Shown here piece by piece: positions 53,160 to 61,961 of a stretch of 64,000 bases of DNA. Below the pieces are notes generated by a model. The model was not told the DNA's origin and made no database searches. It saw only the letters and a list, made by a program, of their open reading frames with translations. Made by a program: the position numbers and the translations under genes. This DNA comes from Pseudomonas syringae (GTDB taxonomy: Bacteria; Pseudomonadota; Gammaproteobacteria; Pseudomonadales; Pseudomonadaceae), in the NCBI RefSeq assembly GCF_000737245.1, contig NZ_JPQU01000089.1:143711-207710 (forward strand). Direction: 5' to 3'. How positions within the stretch are numbered: position 1 is the first letter of the stretch; the number at the start of each line of letters is the position of its first letter.

Positions 53160-55820
53160 TCAAGACAGCAACTCGGCTTCACTTTCCCCTTGGGGCTGAG
53201 TCTGTAACGGCAAATAGAGGGTGATGCAGGTGCCTCGGCCATCAATACCCTGTCCGACACTGATACGTCCGCCGTGAGCACCGATCATGCCCTGACAGAT
53301 CGCCAAGCCCAGCCCGGTCCCCTGTCCACCGCGATCACCACGGGCCGCAGTATAGAACATGTCAAAAATTTTCAGCCGCTCATCCTCCGGTATCCCCGGC
53401 CCTTCGTCGCTCACGGCAAAAAACAGCTCATCATCGATAGCACCGGCTTCCAGTTCCAGGCGGCCGCCCGGGGGCGAAAAACGTGCGGCATTTTCCAGCA
53501 CATTGACCAACGCCTGCTCAATCAACGCCGCATGCACGTACAGCAGCGGAAGATCGGCGGGCACCAGTGTCTGGACCTGCAACGGTGCAAGCACGGCCCG
53601 CAGTCGATTCAGCGCACTACCGACAATGTCCCCCGGCGACACCCAGTCCCGCGCCAGTTTCAACGCGCCATGTCCGAGCCGGGTCATGTCGAGCAGATTC
53701 TGGATATAGCGATCCAGACGCTCGGCTTCGTCGCGAGTGCCTTCGAGCAGTTCTCGACGATCATTCAACGGGATGGCTTCACCCAGCGCCAACAGGCTGT
53801 CGATGCTACCGCGCATGGCGGTCAAGGGCGTGCGCAGGTCGTGGGACACCGATGCCAGCAAAGCGCTGCGCAGTTGCTCGGTCTCGCCATGCAGGCGCGC
53901 CGCTTCCAGATCGTCCGCCAATTGCGCCCGTGCCAACGCCTGAGCCAGCGGCTGACTGAGAGCCATCAGCAACCGGCGGCGTTGCGCGCTGAAGTCCTGC
54001 CCCTGCCGAGCACTGACGCCCATCAAGGCCAGCGGCTTGTCTTCACTGGAAAGCGGCCACCACCACCAGCGCCCGGATGGCAAGGTGCCAGTCCCATTCC
54101 CGGCGGGTTGATCATGCTGCCAGGCCCAGTCGGCAGCAGCGCGCTCGGCCTCGGACAATTGGGCGATGCCGCTTTGCACTTTCCAGTTGCCATGGGCGTC
54201 GCGATCGATCAGGCAAATATCCAGCTCCTGCCAACCGCTCAAATGCTGCCCTGCCGCGCTGATTACTGCTTGCCGATCAGTGGCGGCGGTCAGTTTTCGG
54301 GACAGGTCCAGCAGCTCGCTGGTCTCTTCCTGAGTCTCGCGCAGCGCCTGCATCTGACGCCGCTGACGTGCCGCCAGATTGCCGGTCAAAGCCGACATCA
54401 ACAGGAAAAACAGCAAGGTCAGGACGTCTTCCTCACGTTGAATCGTCAGAGAGAAACTCGGCGGCATGAACAGAAAGTCGTAGGCCAGAAACGACAGAAT
54501 CGAAGCGGCCAGGGCCGGGCCAACGCTGGTACGAACCGCCACCAATAGCACGGCAGCGAGAAACACCAGGGAGATATTCGGCAGGTCCATTACGCTGGAT
54601 ACCCCCCAGGCCAAAGCACTGGCCAACAGGGTGGCGACAAGCGCCAGCAAATACTCGAACCAGGGCGCCGAGCCCGAAGAGCGTTGCCGAGGCTGATCGG
54701 GCAACGGCTCGCTGTCCAGCACACTGATTTCCAGACCATGTGCCTCACGCAACAGACGTTGGGCCACGCCGCCACCAAACCAGCGACGGCGCAAGCGCGG
54801 CTGCGACTGCCCCACCAGCACCACGCTGGCGCGCCGCTCACCGGCATGCTGAATCAGGGTTTTTGCCACCTCGCCAGCCCGTAGTACAACCACTTCACCA
54901 CCAAGCCGCTCGGCCAGTTGCTGGGCGCTTTGCAAGCGGGCGCGGGCTTGTTCATCGAAGGCTCGGCCGTTGTCGACGTGCACCAGCGTCCACGGCAGAT
55001 GGCGACGCTGCGCGACGCGACTGGCGTGGCGCACCAGACGCTCGGCATGCACATCGCCGTCGACGCCCACCAACAAGCGACCGCGCACCGCTGGCGCGTC
55101 CTGCCCGAGCTTGCGGTAGCCCTGGGCCAGATCGTCATCGACCTGAGCCGCTGCAGTCTGCATTGCCAGTTCACGCAAGGCGTTAAGGTTGGTCTGGGTG
55201 AAGAATGCGTCGATGGCCGCCCGTGCCTGCTCGGGCACGTAAACCTTGCCGTCGCGCAGCCGTTCGAGCAGCTCCCGGGACGGCAAGTCGATCAGCACCA
55301 GCTCGTAAGCCTCTTGCAACACCCAGTCCGGCAGAGTCTCGCGAACCAGCACGCCGGTGATCCCTCGCACCTGATCATTGAGGCTTTCCAGATGCTGGAC
55401 GTTGACCGTGGTGTACACGTCGATGCCCGCCGCCAACAGTTCCTGAATATCCTGCCAGCGTTTGGCGTGACGACTGCCCGGCGCATTGCTGTGGGCCAGT
55501 TCGTCGACCAGCACCAGCTGTGGCTTGAGCCTGAGCAAACCGTCGAGGTCCATTTCCTCCAGAGTGACGCCGCGATACTCCGAGCGAATCAACGGCTGCT
55601 GCGGCAAGCCACCCAGCAAGGCTTCGGTCTCGGCCCGGCCGTGGGTCTCTACCACGCCAGCGATCAGCGCCACGCCCTGACGCAACTGCGTATGGGCCGC
55701 TTGCAGCATGGCGTAGGTCTTGCCCACCCCCGGCGCAGCGCCGAGAAACACTTTGAGACGGCCTCGCCCATCTCTGGGCATGTCGGCTAATAATGCGTCG
55801 GCGCGGCCGGAATCACTCAT
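53160..55820 (-). CDS. kdpD: potassium-sensing histidine kinase KdpD
   Basis: Membrane sensor kinase of 886 residues. The cytosolic N-terminal KdpD domain has Walker A VFLGAAPGVGKTYAMLQAAH near residue 25 and VDELAHSNAPG near residue 110. A Usp-like domain follows (about residues 250-370), then four membrane helices (from FEYLLALVATLLASALAWGV), a GAF-like region and the kinase core. The phospho-acceptor His is in SVSHDLRTPLTAMRGS near residue 655; NVLENAARFSP, DEGPGIPEDER and GTGLGLAICQGMIG follow. The family responds to low potassium or turgor. Start codon fits the conserved length. Confidence 0.97.
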   Translation of the reverse strand: MSDSGRADALLADMPRDGRGRLKVFLGAAPGVGKTYAMLQAAHTQLRQGVALIAGVVETHGRAETEALLGGLPQQPLIRSEYRGVTLEEMDLDGLLRLKPQLVLVDELAHSNAPGSRHAKRWQDIQELLAAGIDVYTTVNVQHLESLNDQVRGITGVLVRETLPDWVLQEAYELVLIDLPSRELLERLRDGKVYVPEQARAAIDAFFTQTNLNALRELAMQTAAAQVDDDLAQGYRKLGQDAPAVRGRLLVGVDGDVHAERLVRHASRVAQRRHLPWTLVHVDNGRAFDEQARARLQSAQQLAERLGGEVVVLRAGEVAKTLIQHAGERRASVVLVGQSQPRLRRRWFGGGVAQRLLREAHGLEISVLDSEPLPDQPRQRSSGSAPWFEYLLALVATLLASALAWGVSSVMDLPNISLVFLAAVLLVAVRTSVGPALAASILSFLAYDFLFMPPSFSLTIQREEDVLTLLFFLLMSALTGNLAARQRRQMQALRETQEETSELLDLSRKLTAATDRQAVISAAGQHLSGWQELDICLIDRDAHGNWKVQSGIAQLSEAERAAADWAWQHDQPAGNGTGTLPSGRWWWWPLSSEDKPLALMGVSARQGQDFSAQRRRLLMALSQPLAQALARAQLADDLEAARLHGETEQLRSALLASVSHDLRTPLTAMRGSIDSLLALGEAIPLNDRRELLEGTRDEAERLDRYIQNLLDMTRLGHGALKLARDWVSPGDIVGSALNRLRAVLAPLQVQTLVPADLPLLYVHAALIEQALVNVLENAARFSPPGGRLELEAGAIDDELFFAVSDEGPGIPEDERLKIFDMFYTAARGDRGGQGTGLGLAICQGMIGAHGGRISVGQGIDGRGTCITLYLPLQTQPQGESEAELLS

Positions 55821-55836
55821 GGTTGCTGTTGCTCAC

Positions 55837-56409
55837 TCAAAGCTGCGCTTGTTGTTGCGCAGACGGTAACTCATTCAGGCTGCGATTCAAGTTCAACACG
55901 TTGACCACGGGCGGACCGATCAGTGGCCGCGAGGTGTTGGCCTCGATCAGCGCCTGGACTTTCTCCACCGACAACTTGCGCGCCGCTGCGACTCTCGCCG
56001 TCTGGTACATCACAGCTTCGGGTGAAAGATGTGGATCAAGGCCGCTGCCGGAGGTGGTCAACAATGCCAACGGCACTGGGCCCTGGGCTTGCACGACTTC
56101 TTTCGCCGCGTCTTCAGTAACGCGGGCCGCCAGTGCCGGATTGCTCGGTGCCAGGTTGCTGGCACCGCTGGCAACGGTAGCAAACGCGCCGGCTGACGGC
56201 CGCGAGTGGAACCATTCGTCTCCCGTAAACGATTGGGCAATCAGTTGCGAGCCACGGACCTTGCCATCGGCGTCATGAATGAGACTGCCGTTGGCTTGAT
56301 CGGGAAACGCGACTTGAGCGACGCCGGTGACCACGAGGGGGTAAGCGACGCCGGTGATGACAGTCATCAGAACCAGCAGACTCAGGGCGGGGCGGAATAC
56401 GGTGGACAT
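55837..56409 (-). CDS. kdpC: K+-transporting ATPase subunit C
   Basis: Single-span subunit of 190 residues that stabilises the KdpFABC complex. The N-terminal helix is ALSLLVLMTVITGVAYPLVV. Conserved segments are GSQLIAQSFTGDEWFHSRPS near residue 52 and SGLDPHLSPEAVMYQTARVA near residue 125, with the terminal RPLIGPPVVNVLNLN. The ATG at 56409 follows GAGG and is preferred to upstream in-frame codons that run through the REP. The gap to kdpB is 178 bases, much larger than between the other kdp genes. Confidence 0.95.
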   Translation of the reverse strand: MSTVFRPALSLLVLMTVITGVAYPLVVTGVAQVAFPDQANGSLIHDADGKVRGSQLIAQSFTGDEWFHSRPSAGAFATVASGASNLAPSNPALAARVTEDAAKEVVQAQGPVPLALLTTSGSGLDPHLSPEAVMYQTARVAAARKLSVEKVQALIEANTSRPLIGPPVVNVLNLNRSLNELPSAQQQAQL

Positions 56410-56441
56410 GGTGAATACCTCTTCGAATTTGAAATACCAAA

Positions 56442-56534
56442 CCTGTAGGAGCGCGCTTGCCCGCGATGACGCCCTCACAGGCGAAAAATAGGCTGGCTCC
56501 AAAATCGCATCGCGGGCAAGCGCGCTCCTACAGG
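56442..56534. repeat. REP palindrome, family B, inside the kdp operon
   Basis: CCTGTAGGAGCGCGCTTGCC and its complement lie between kdpB and kdpC. Confidence 0.9.
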
Positions 56535-56587
56535 CCTTTGTTTGTTGGAAGACAGTGTTGTGTCAGGGATTACGTGGCGGTGTTGAT

Positions 56588-58657
56588 TTAAACCAGGTGC
56601 AACCCCACCAGAATCAAATCAATCAACTTGATCCCCACAAACGGCACGACGATCCCGCCCAGGCCGTAGATCAACAGGTTACGGCGCAATAACGCTGCAG
56701 CGCTGGCGGCCTGGACGCGTACGCCACGCAAGGCCAGGGGGATCAGCACCACGATGATCAGGGCGTTGAACACGATGGCCGAGAGAATCGCGCTCTGCGG
56801 GCTGGCCAGGTGCATGATGTTCAGCACGCCCAGTTGCGGATAAATGGCGGCAAACAGCGCAGGCAGAATCGCGAAGTACTTGGCAATGTCGTTGGCGATG
56901 GAAAACGTCGTCAGCGCACCCCGGGTGACCAGCAATTCCTTGCCGATCTGCACCACGTCCAGCAACTTGGTGGGGTCACTGTCGAGGTCAACCATGTTGG
57001 CCGCTTCCCGCGCTGCCTGGGTACCATCGTTCATCGCCATGCCGACGTCAGCCTGGGCCAATGCCGGCGCGTCGTTGGCGCCATCGCCACACATCGCCAC
57101 CAGACGCCCGTCGTTCTGCTCGGCACGAATGCGTTCGAGTTTTTTCTCCGGTGTGGCTTCGGCCAGCACGTCATCCACCCCGGCTTCAGCGGCAATTGCC
57201 GCAGCAGTCAGCGGGTTGTCGCCGGTGACCATCACGGTGCGTATGCCCAGCTTGCGCAGCTCGGCAAAACGCTCGCGAATACCTGGCTTGACCACGTCCT
57301 TGAGATGAATCGCGCCGATCAGTTTTTTATCGACGCAGACCAGCAGCGGCGTACCGCCGGTTTTGGCGATGCCTTCGATCTCTCTGGCCAGGGCCGCTGG
57401 CAGGTCAGTGCGCTGCATGTCGACAAACGCCAGCAGCGAATCAACCGCCCCCTTGCGATACAGCCGGTTTTGATAATCCACACCCGACAACCGGGTCTCG
57501 GCACTGAACGGTACAGCGGTCAGCTGCGATGCTTGCGGCTCTGTTATCGGGTTCAGATTGCGCAGGTATTCGACGATGGATTTACCTTCCGCCGTGTCGT
57601 CGGCCAGCGAGGCCAGCAGTGCTGCTTCGCTGAGTTCCTTCGGGGTCACGCCCGGCGCGGCATACAGCGCGGTGCAGCGGCGGTTGCCGAAAGTGATGGT
57701 GCCGGTCTTGTCCAGCAGCAATACATGCACGTCCCCCGCCGCTTCCACGGCCCGGCCGGACTTGGCGATGACGTTCAGGCGCACCAGGCGGTCCATGCCC
57801 GCGATACCAATGGCCGACAGCAGGCCGCCAATGGTGGTGGGGATCAAAGTCACCAGCAGCGCGACCAGAAACACCAGGGGCAAACTGCCGCCCGCGAAAT
57901 GGGCGAAGGGTTGCAGGGTCACCACCACCAACAGGAAGATCAGGGTCAGGCCAATCAGCAGGATATCCAGCGCCACTTCGTTGGGGGTCTTCTGCCGCTT
58001 GGCGCCTTCCACCAGAGCGATCATCCGGTCCAGAGTGGATTCGCCGGGGTTGCTGCTGATGCGGATCAACAACCAGTCGGACACCAGCCGGGTATTGCCG
58101 GTAACCGCCGAACGATCGCCGCCGGACTCGCGAATTACCGGCGCCGATTCACCGGTAATCGCCGCTTCGTTGACCGCCGCGATGCCTTCGATGACTTCGC
58201 CGTCACCGGGGATCATCTCCCCGGCAGCGACGCGCACCACATCCCCTTTGCGCAAGGCGCTAGCGTTGACCACGCTGAAGCTGCCGGTCTCATCACGGCG
58301 GCGCGCCTTGAGGCCTTCGCTACCCGCTTTCAGGCTATCGGCCCGAGCCTTGCCGCGCCCTTCGGCCAGAGCTTCGGCGAAGTTGGCGAACAGCACGGTG
58401 AACCAAAGCCACAGGGCGATCTGCACGGCAACCCCGGTGGACACCGCAGGATCGGGGATCACGCACAGGATCGTGGTGAGGATCGCGGTCAGTTCCACCA
58501 CCAGCATCACCGGCGAGCGGGCCAGTTGCCGTGGGTCGAGTTTGACGAAGGCCTGCACCAGCGCCGGACGCCACAGGGCGGCAAAGCCGGTTTTCACGGG
58601 CTCGGCCACAGCCTGGGTTTCAGTCGGCGTTTTCAGTTTGGATACTTGAGTATTCAT
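56588..58657 (-). CDS. kdpB: K+-transporting P-type ATPase subunit B
   Basis: Catalytic P-type ATPase of 689 residues that energises K+ uptake. Visible motifs are the actuator TGES in EAAITGESAPVIRESGGD (about residue 160), the phosphorylation site LLDKTGTITFGNR (about residue 315), MVTGDNPLTAAAIA (about residue 470) and the hinge CGDGANDAPALAQADVGMAM (about residue 515). About seven membrane helices are seen, with the final segment VGIKLIDLILVGLHL. Ten bases separate it from kdpA. Confidence 0.97.
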   Translation of the reverse strand: MNTQVSKLKTPTETQAVAEPVKTGFAALWRPALVQAFVKLDPRQLARSPVMLVVELTAILTTILCVIPDPAVSTGVAVQIALWLWFTVLFANFAEALAEGRGKARADSLKAGSEGLKARRRDETGSFSVVNASALRKGDVVRVAAGEMIPGDGEVIEGIAAVNEAAITGESAPVIRESGGDRSAVTGNTRLVSDWLLIRISSNPGESTLDRMIALVEGAKRQKTPNEVALDILLIGLTLIFLLVVVTLQPFAHFAGGSLPLVFLVALLVTLIPTTIGGLLSAIGIAGMDRLVRLNVIAKSGRAVEAAGDVHVLLLDKTGTITFGNRRCTALYAAPGVTPKELSEAALLASLADDTAEGKSIVEYLRNLNPITEPQASQLTAVPFSAETRLSGVDYQNRLYRKGAVDSLLAFVDMQRTDLPAALAREIEGIAKTGGTPLLVCVDKKLIGAIHLKDVVKPGIRERFAELRKLGIRTVMVTGDNPLTAAAIAAEAGVDDVLAEATPEKKLERIRAEQNDGRLVAMCGDGANDAPALAQADVGMAMNDGTQAAREAANMVDLDSDPTKLLDVVQIGKELLVTRGALTTFSIANDIAKYFAILPALFAAIYPQLGVLNIMHLASPQSAILSAIVFNALIIVVLIPLALRGVRVQAASAAALLRRNLLIYGLGGIVVPFVGIKLIDLILVGLHLV

Positions 58658-58667
58658 TATCAGTTCC

Positions 58668-60362
58668 TCAGAAGCCCAGGCTCAGATGTTCGGCAATCGG
58701 CCCCAGCGCCAGGGTCGGCAGGAAGGTCAGGCCACCCACAATCAAAATAGTCATGGTCAACAGCGTGACGAACAGCGGGCCGTGGGTCGGGAAGCTGTTC
58801 AGGCCCAGTGGTGCGCTTTTCTTCATGGCCAGGCTGCCAGCCAGTGCCAGCACCGGCAACATGTAGCCGAAGCGACCAATGAACATCGCCAGGCTGAGCA
58901 TCAGGTTGTGGAACACGGTGTTGGCACCAAAACCACCGAATGCCGAGCCGTTGTTGGCTGTCGCCGAGGTGTAGGCGTAGAGCAACTGGCTGAAACCGTG
59001 GGGGCCAGGGTTGCTCACCGACGCCAGCGGCCCCGGCAGGCTAGCCGCCACAGCACCCAGCACCAGCACGCCCACCGGCATCACCAGCAAGGTCGCGACC
59101 AGCAGCTTGACCTCATTGGCCTGCAGTTTCTTGCCCAGGTATTCCGGGGTGCGTCCAATCATCAGTCCGGCAAGGAACACCGCAATCAGCACATTCAGCA
59201 GCATGCCGTTGAGGCCCACGCCGACGCCGCCGAAGATCACTTCACCGACCATCATGTTGGCCAGCGCCACCATGCCGCTCAACGGGTTGAGGCTGTCGTG
59301 CATGCCGTTCACCGAGCCGTTGGACGCCGCCGTGGTGGCCGTGGCCCAGAGCACCGTGCCGGTGGTGCCGAAGCGGCTTTCCTTGCCTTCCAGCGGCGCA
59401 GTCTGTTCGACATTAGCGACGTTAAGAGTCGGGTTGGGCTGATACTCGGCCCACATCGACACTGAGCCGCCTATCAACAGCAACACCAGCATGCAGGCGA
59501 TGATCGCCCGGCTCTGGCGCATGTCTTTGACGTAGTGGCCGAAAGTGAACACCAGCGCTGCCGGAATCATCAGGATCGACGCCAGCTGAAACAGGTTGCT
59601 CCAGGCGGTCGGGTTCTCGAACGGATGCGCCGAGTTGACACCGAAGAAACCACCGCCATTGGTGCCCAGTTGCTTGATCGCAATCTGGCTGGCGGCCGGC
59701 CCCATGGGCAGGCTTTGATCCGCGCCCTGCAAGGTCAGCGCATCAATGTAGTGAGCGAAACTCTGTGGCACCCCCTGCCAGACCAGTAACAAGGCCAGCA
59801 CGATGCACAGCGGCAGCAGGCCGTACAGGGTGACGCGGGTCATGTCGGTCCAGAAGTTACCGAGGTTTTGCGTCGAGCGACGGCTGATGCCGCGACAGAA
59901 CGCCAGCAACACGGCGATGCCGGTGGCGGCGCTGACGAAGTTCTGCACGGTCAGGCCGACCATCTGGCTCAGGTAGCTGAGGGAGGCTTCACCGCTGTAG
60001 CTCTGCCAGTTGGTGTTGGTCACGAAACTCATGGCGGTATTGAACGCCTGCGACCACTCCATCCCCGGCAGTTGCTGCGGGTTGAGCGGCAACGCGCCCT
60101 GCCCCAGCAGCATCGCGAACAACAGCACGAACCCGGCGAGGTTGAAGGCCAGCAATGCCCACAAATACGTCTTCCAGTTCTGCTCGACGCTTGGGTCCAC
60201 GCCCGACAGGCGATAACAGAGGTTCTCAACCGGGCGCAGCACTGGAGTCAGCCAGGTTCGCTCACCTTCCACCACCCGATAGTAAAAACGCCCCAGCAAT
60301 GGCGCAGGTAACAGCACCAATGCCAGGAAAGCCAGAATCAATAGATAGTCATAACTGTGCAT
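58668..60362 (-). CDS. kdpA: K+-transporting ATPase subunit A
   Basis: Potassium-selective channel-like subunit of 564 residues with about ten membrane helices. Selectivity-filter-like loops are visible in the four repeats, for example TNTNWQSYSGE near residue 115, GTNGGGFFGVNSAHPFENPT near residue 230, and the later SATANNGSAFGGFGANTV near residue 470. The ATG at 60362 starts four bases after the kdpF stop. Together with kdpB, kdpC and kdpF it forms the high-affinity uptake complex. Confidence 0.97.
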   Translation of the reverse strand: MHSYDYLLILAFLALVLLPAPLLGRFYYRVVEGERTWLTPVLRPVENLCYRLSGVDPSVEQNWKTYLWALLAFNLAGFVLLFAMLLGQGALPLNPQQLPGMEWSQAFNTAMSFVTNTNWQSYSGEASLSYLSQMVGLTVQNFVSAATGIAVLLAFCRGISRRSTQNLGNFWTDMTRVTLYGLLPLCIVLALLLVWQGVPQSFAHYIDALTLQGADQSLPMGPAASQIAIKQLGTNGGGFFGVNSAHPFENPTAWSNLFQLASILMIPAALVFTFGHYVKDMRQSRAIIACMLVLLLIGGSVSMWAEYQPNPTLNVANVEQTAPLEGKESRFGTTGTVLWATATTAASNGSVNGMHDSLNPLSGMVALANMMVGEVIFGGVGVGLNGMLLNVLIAVFLAGLMIGRTPEYLGKKLQANEVKLLVATLLVMPVGVLVLGAVAASLPGPLASVSNPGPHGFSQLLYAYTSATANNGSAFGGFGANTVFHNLMLSLAMFIGRFGYMLPVLALAGSLAMKKSAPLGLNSFPTHGPLFVTLLTMTILIVGGLTFLPTLALGPIAEHLSLGF

Positions 60363-60366
60363 GGCT

Positions 60367-60456
60367 TCAGCTCCGCCCCGCGCGCAACAGCGCAACCAGC
60401 AAATAAATGAACAGCCCTGCTGCCAATAACAGCGACACCCCGTCCACAACGCTCAT
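60367..60456 (-). CDS. kdpF: K+-transporting ATPase subunit F
   Basis: The 29-residue single-helix peptide MSVVDGVSLLLAAGLFIYLL, then VALLRAGRS, is a standard KdpF sequence that stabilises the complex. GGAG lies seven bases ahead of the ATG. It is the first gene of the operon, too short for usual length cut-offs, and is separated by four bases from kdpA. The promoter region lies beyond its start. Confidence 0.94.
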   Translation of the reverse strand: MSVVDGVSLLLAAGLFIYLLVALLRAGRS

Positions 60457-60511
60457 CGAAATTCTCCATCGCTACGGCGATTGCCGCGTGTGGTTAATTG
60501 TCGGGAAAGAG

Positions 60512-60564
60512 GCCGTAAAGGAACGAGAGCGAGGAGGATGGAACGGCGTAAAGATGGCGTAAAG
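60512..60564. promoter_or_regulatory. candidate KdpE-type direct repeats upstream of kdpF
   Basis: CGTAAAG occurs at 60514-60520, and GGCGTAAAG at 60545-60553 and 60556-60564; the last two are 11 bases apart, one helical turn. Related CGTAAAG and GGCGTAAGG copies lie at about 60741-60756. The tandem same-orientation spacing suits an OmpR-family dimer. Assignment to KdpE is inference. Confidence 0.45.
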
Positions 60565-60580
60565 GTTAAGGCACCTTCTC

Positions 60581-60669
60581 TGTAGGAGCGCACCGAGGTT
60601 ACGAGGCCCGCGATGGCGGTGTATCAGACAGACCGCAATCGCTGCCTCGCGGTGCTCGTGAGCTCCTAC
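60581..60669. repeat. REP palindrome, family C, diverged
   Basis: TGTAGGAGCGCACCGAGGTT faces CTCGCGGTGCTCGTGAGCTC; the left arm is partly altered. It lies in the middle of the kdpF-luxR-like divergent gap. Confidence 0.75.
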
Positions 60670-60775
60670 CGGTTTCAGCGCTGTCATCAATCTGCCACCT
60701 GTCATTTCTTACAGGTTTCAGAATGTGAAGCAGGGGTTATCGTAAAGGCGTAAGGAAACGGACAAGGAGTCTGCA

Positions 60776-61045
60776 ATGAATCAACTCAACCAGAAAGTGA
60801 CCGGTGCTACCGAGGGCGCATGGCAAGAAATGATCCTACAAACCGTGCAACTGACCGCCAAGGAACAGGAAATCCTGCTGTGGGCCGCCAAGGGTAAATC
60901 CACTTGGGAAATCTCCCGGATTCAAGGCCGTACCGAATCGGCCGTTAACTTTCATATGTGCAACATCCGTCGCAAGTTTGGCGTCAGCTCATTAAAAGCC
61001 GCATTGGTAATGGCCATTGATCGCGGGCTTATCGGCCTGCACTGA
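60776..61045 (+). CDS. small LuxR-type HTH protein
   Basis: DNA-binding protein of 89 residues with only a LuxR/GerE helix-turn-helix domain: QLTAKEQEILLWAAKGKSTW, EISRIQGRTESAVNFHMCNI, RRKFGVSSLKAALVMAIDRG. No receiver or autoinducer-binding domain precedes it, so it is not a full quorum-sensing receptor. GGAG lies ahead of the ATG. It is divergent from kdpF across a region of CGTAAAG repeats and could be controlled there. Target genes are unknown. Confidence 0.85.
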   Translation: MNQLNQKVTGATEGAWQEMILQTVQLTAKEQEILLWAAKGKSTWEISRIQGRTESAVNFHMCNIRRKFGVSSLKAALVMAIDRGLIGLH

Positions 61046-61208
61046 AGCGGTGATCAGCGCTTGTATCAGCCTCGATACATTCCCGACATCGCCCCGACAC
61101 CCGCTCACGACACCCTTTCGCCGCGCCTCCCGGCGAAGTAGCATCGCGGGCAGCGTTGATCATCAATAGCGGCCAGTGATGGCGGCATCACCAGGCGGCA
61201 ACCGCATC

Positions 61209-61961
61209 ATGCAGACAAGCTCCGAAACCTCTTCTGACAATGCGACCGCAGTCGAACAGCGCTGGAATACCCGGGCCTTGATCGTTGACGACGATGTGCC
61301 GATCCGCGAGCTCCTGTGTGATTACCTGGCGCGCTTCAATATTCAGTGCCGGGGCGTGACCGACGGCACCGAAATGCGCCAGGCCCTTGAAGAAGAAAAC
61401 TTCGACGTCATCGTCCTCGACCTCATGCTCCCGGGCGAAGACGGTCTGTCCTTGTGCCGTTGGCTGCGCGGCACCTCGGACATCCCGATCCTGATGCTCA
61501 CTGCCCGCTGCGAACCCACCGACCGGATCATCGGCCTTGAATTGGGCGCCGACGATTACATGGCCAAGCCGTTCGAACCTCGCGAGCTGGTGGCGCGCAT
61601 TCAGACCGTGCTGCGCCGGGTGCGTGACGACCGCAATGAGCAGCGCTCCACCGTGCGTTTCGATGCCTGGCGACTGAACAGCGTACTGCGCCAGTTGATC
61701 GCTGCCGACGGCCTGGTAGTGCCGCTGTCCAATGCTGAGTTCCGTTTGTTGCGGGTATTTCTCGAGCGTCCGCGTCGGGTCCTGAGCCGCGAGCAGCTGC
61801 TGGACGCCGCCCGTGGCCGCTCTATCGAAGCCTTTGATCGCAGCATTGATCTGCTGGTCTCGCGCCTTCGCCAGAAACTCGGTGATGATCCGAAGAACCC
61901 ACAGTTGATCAAGACCGTGCGTGGCGAGGGTTATCTGTTCGACGCCAGGGACATTGGTTGA
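61209..61961 (+). CDS. OmpR-family response regulator
   Basis: Transcription factor of 250 residues with a receiver (RALIVDDDVPIRELLCDYLA, phospho-Asp in VIVLDLMLPGEDG, Lys in MAKPFEP) and a C-terminal winged helix (LSNAEFRLLRVFLERPRRVL, then VRGEGYLFDARDIG). The ATG at 61209 is used, though no strong Shine-Dalgarno is visible and a start 33 bases upstream is possible. The stop codon overlaps the kinase start (TTGA), so the pair is a translationally coupled two-component system. The signal is unknown; the EF-hand gene immediately downstream suggests calcium (inference). Confidence 0.88.
   Translation: MQTSSETSSDNATAVEQRWNTRALIVDDDVPIRELLCDYLARFNIQCRGVTDGTEMRQALEEENFDVIVLDLMLPGEDGLSLCRWLRGTSDIPILMLTARCEPTDRIIGLELGADDYMAKPFEPRELVARIQTVLRRVRDDRNEQRSTVRFDAWRLNSVLRQLIAADGLVVPLSNAEFRLLRVFLERPRRVLSREQLLDAARGRSIEAFDRSIDLLVSRLRQKLGDDPKNPQLIKTVRGEGYLFDARDIG

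Noticed and set aside
56810..58750. 646-codon open frame opposite kdpB
   Set aside because: Histidine/glutamine-rich composition typical of an antisense shadow; kdpB is certain.
60776..61045. quorum-sensing LuxR regulator
   Set aside because: Only the DNA-binding domain is present; there is no autoinducer-binding domain and no synthase gene nearby.
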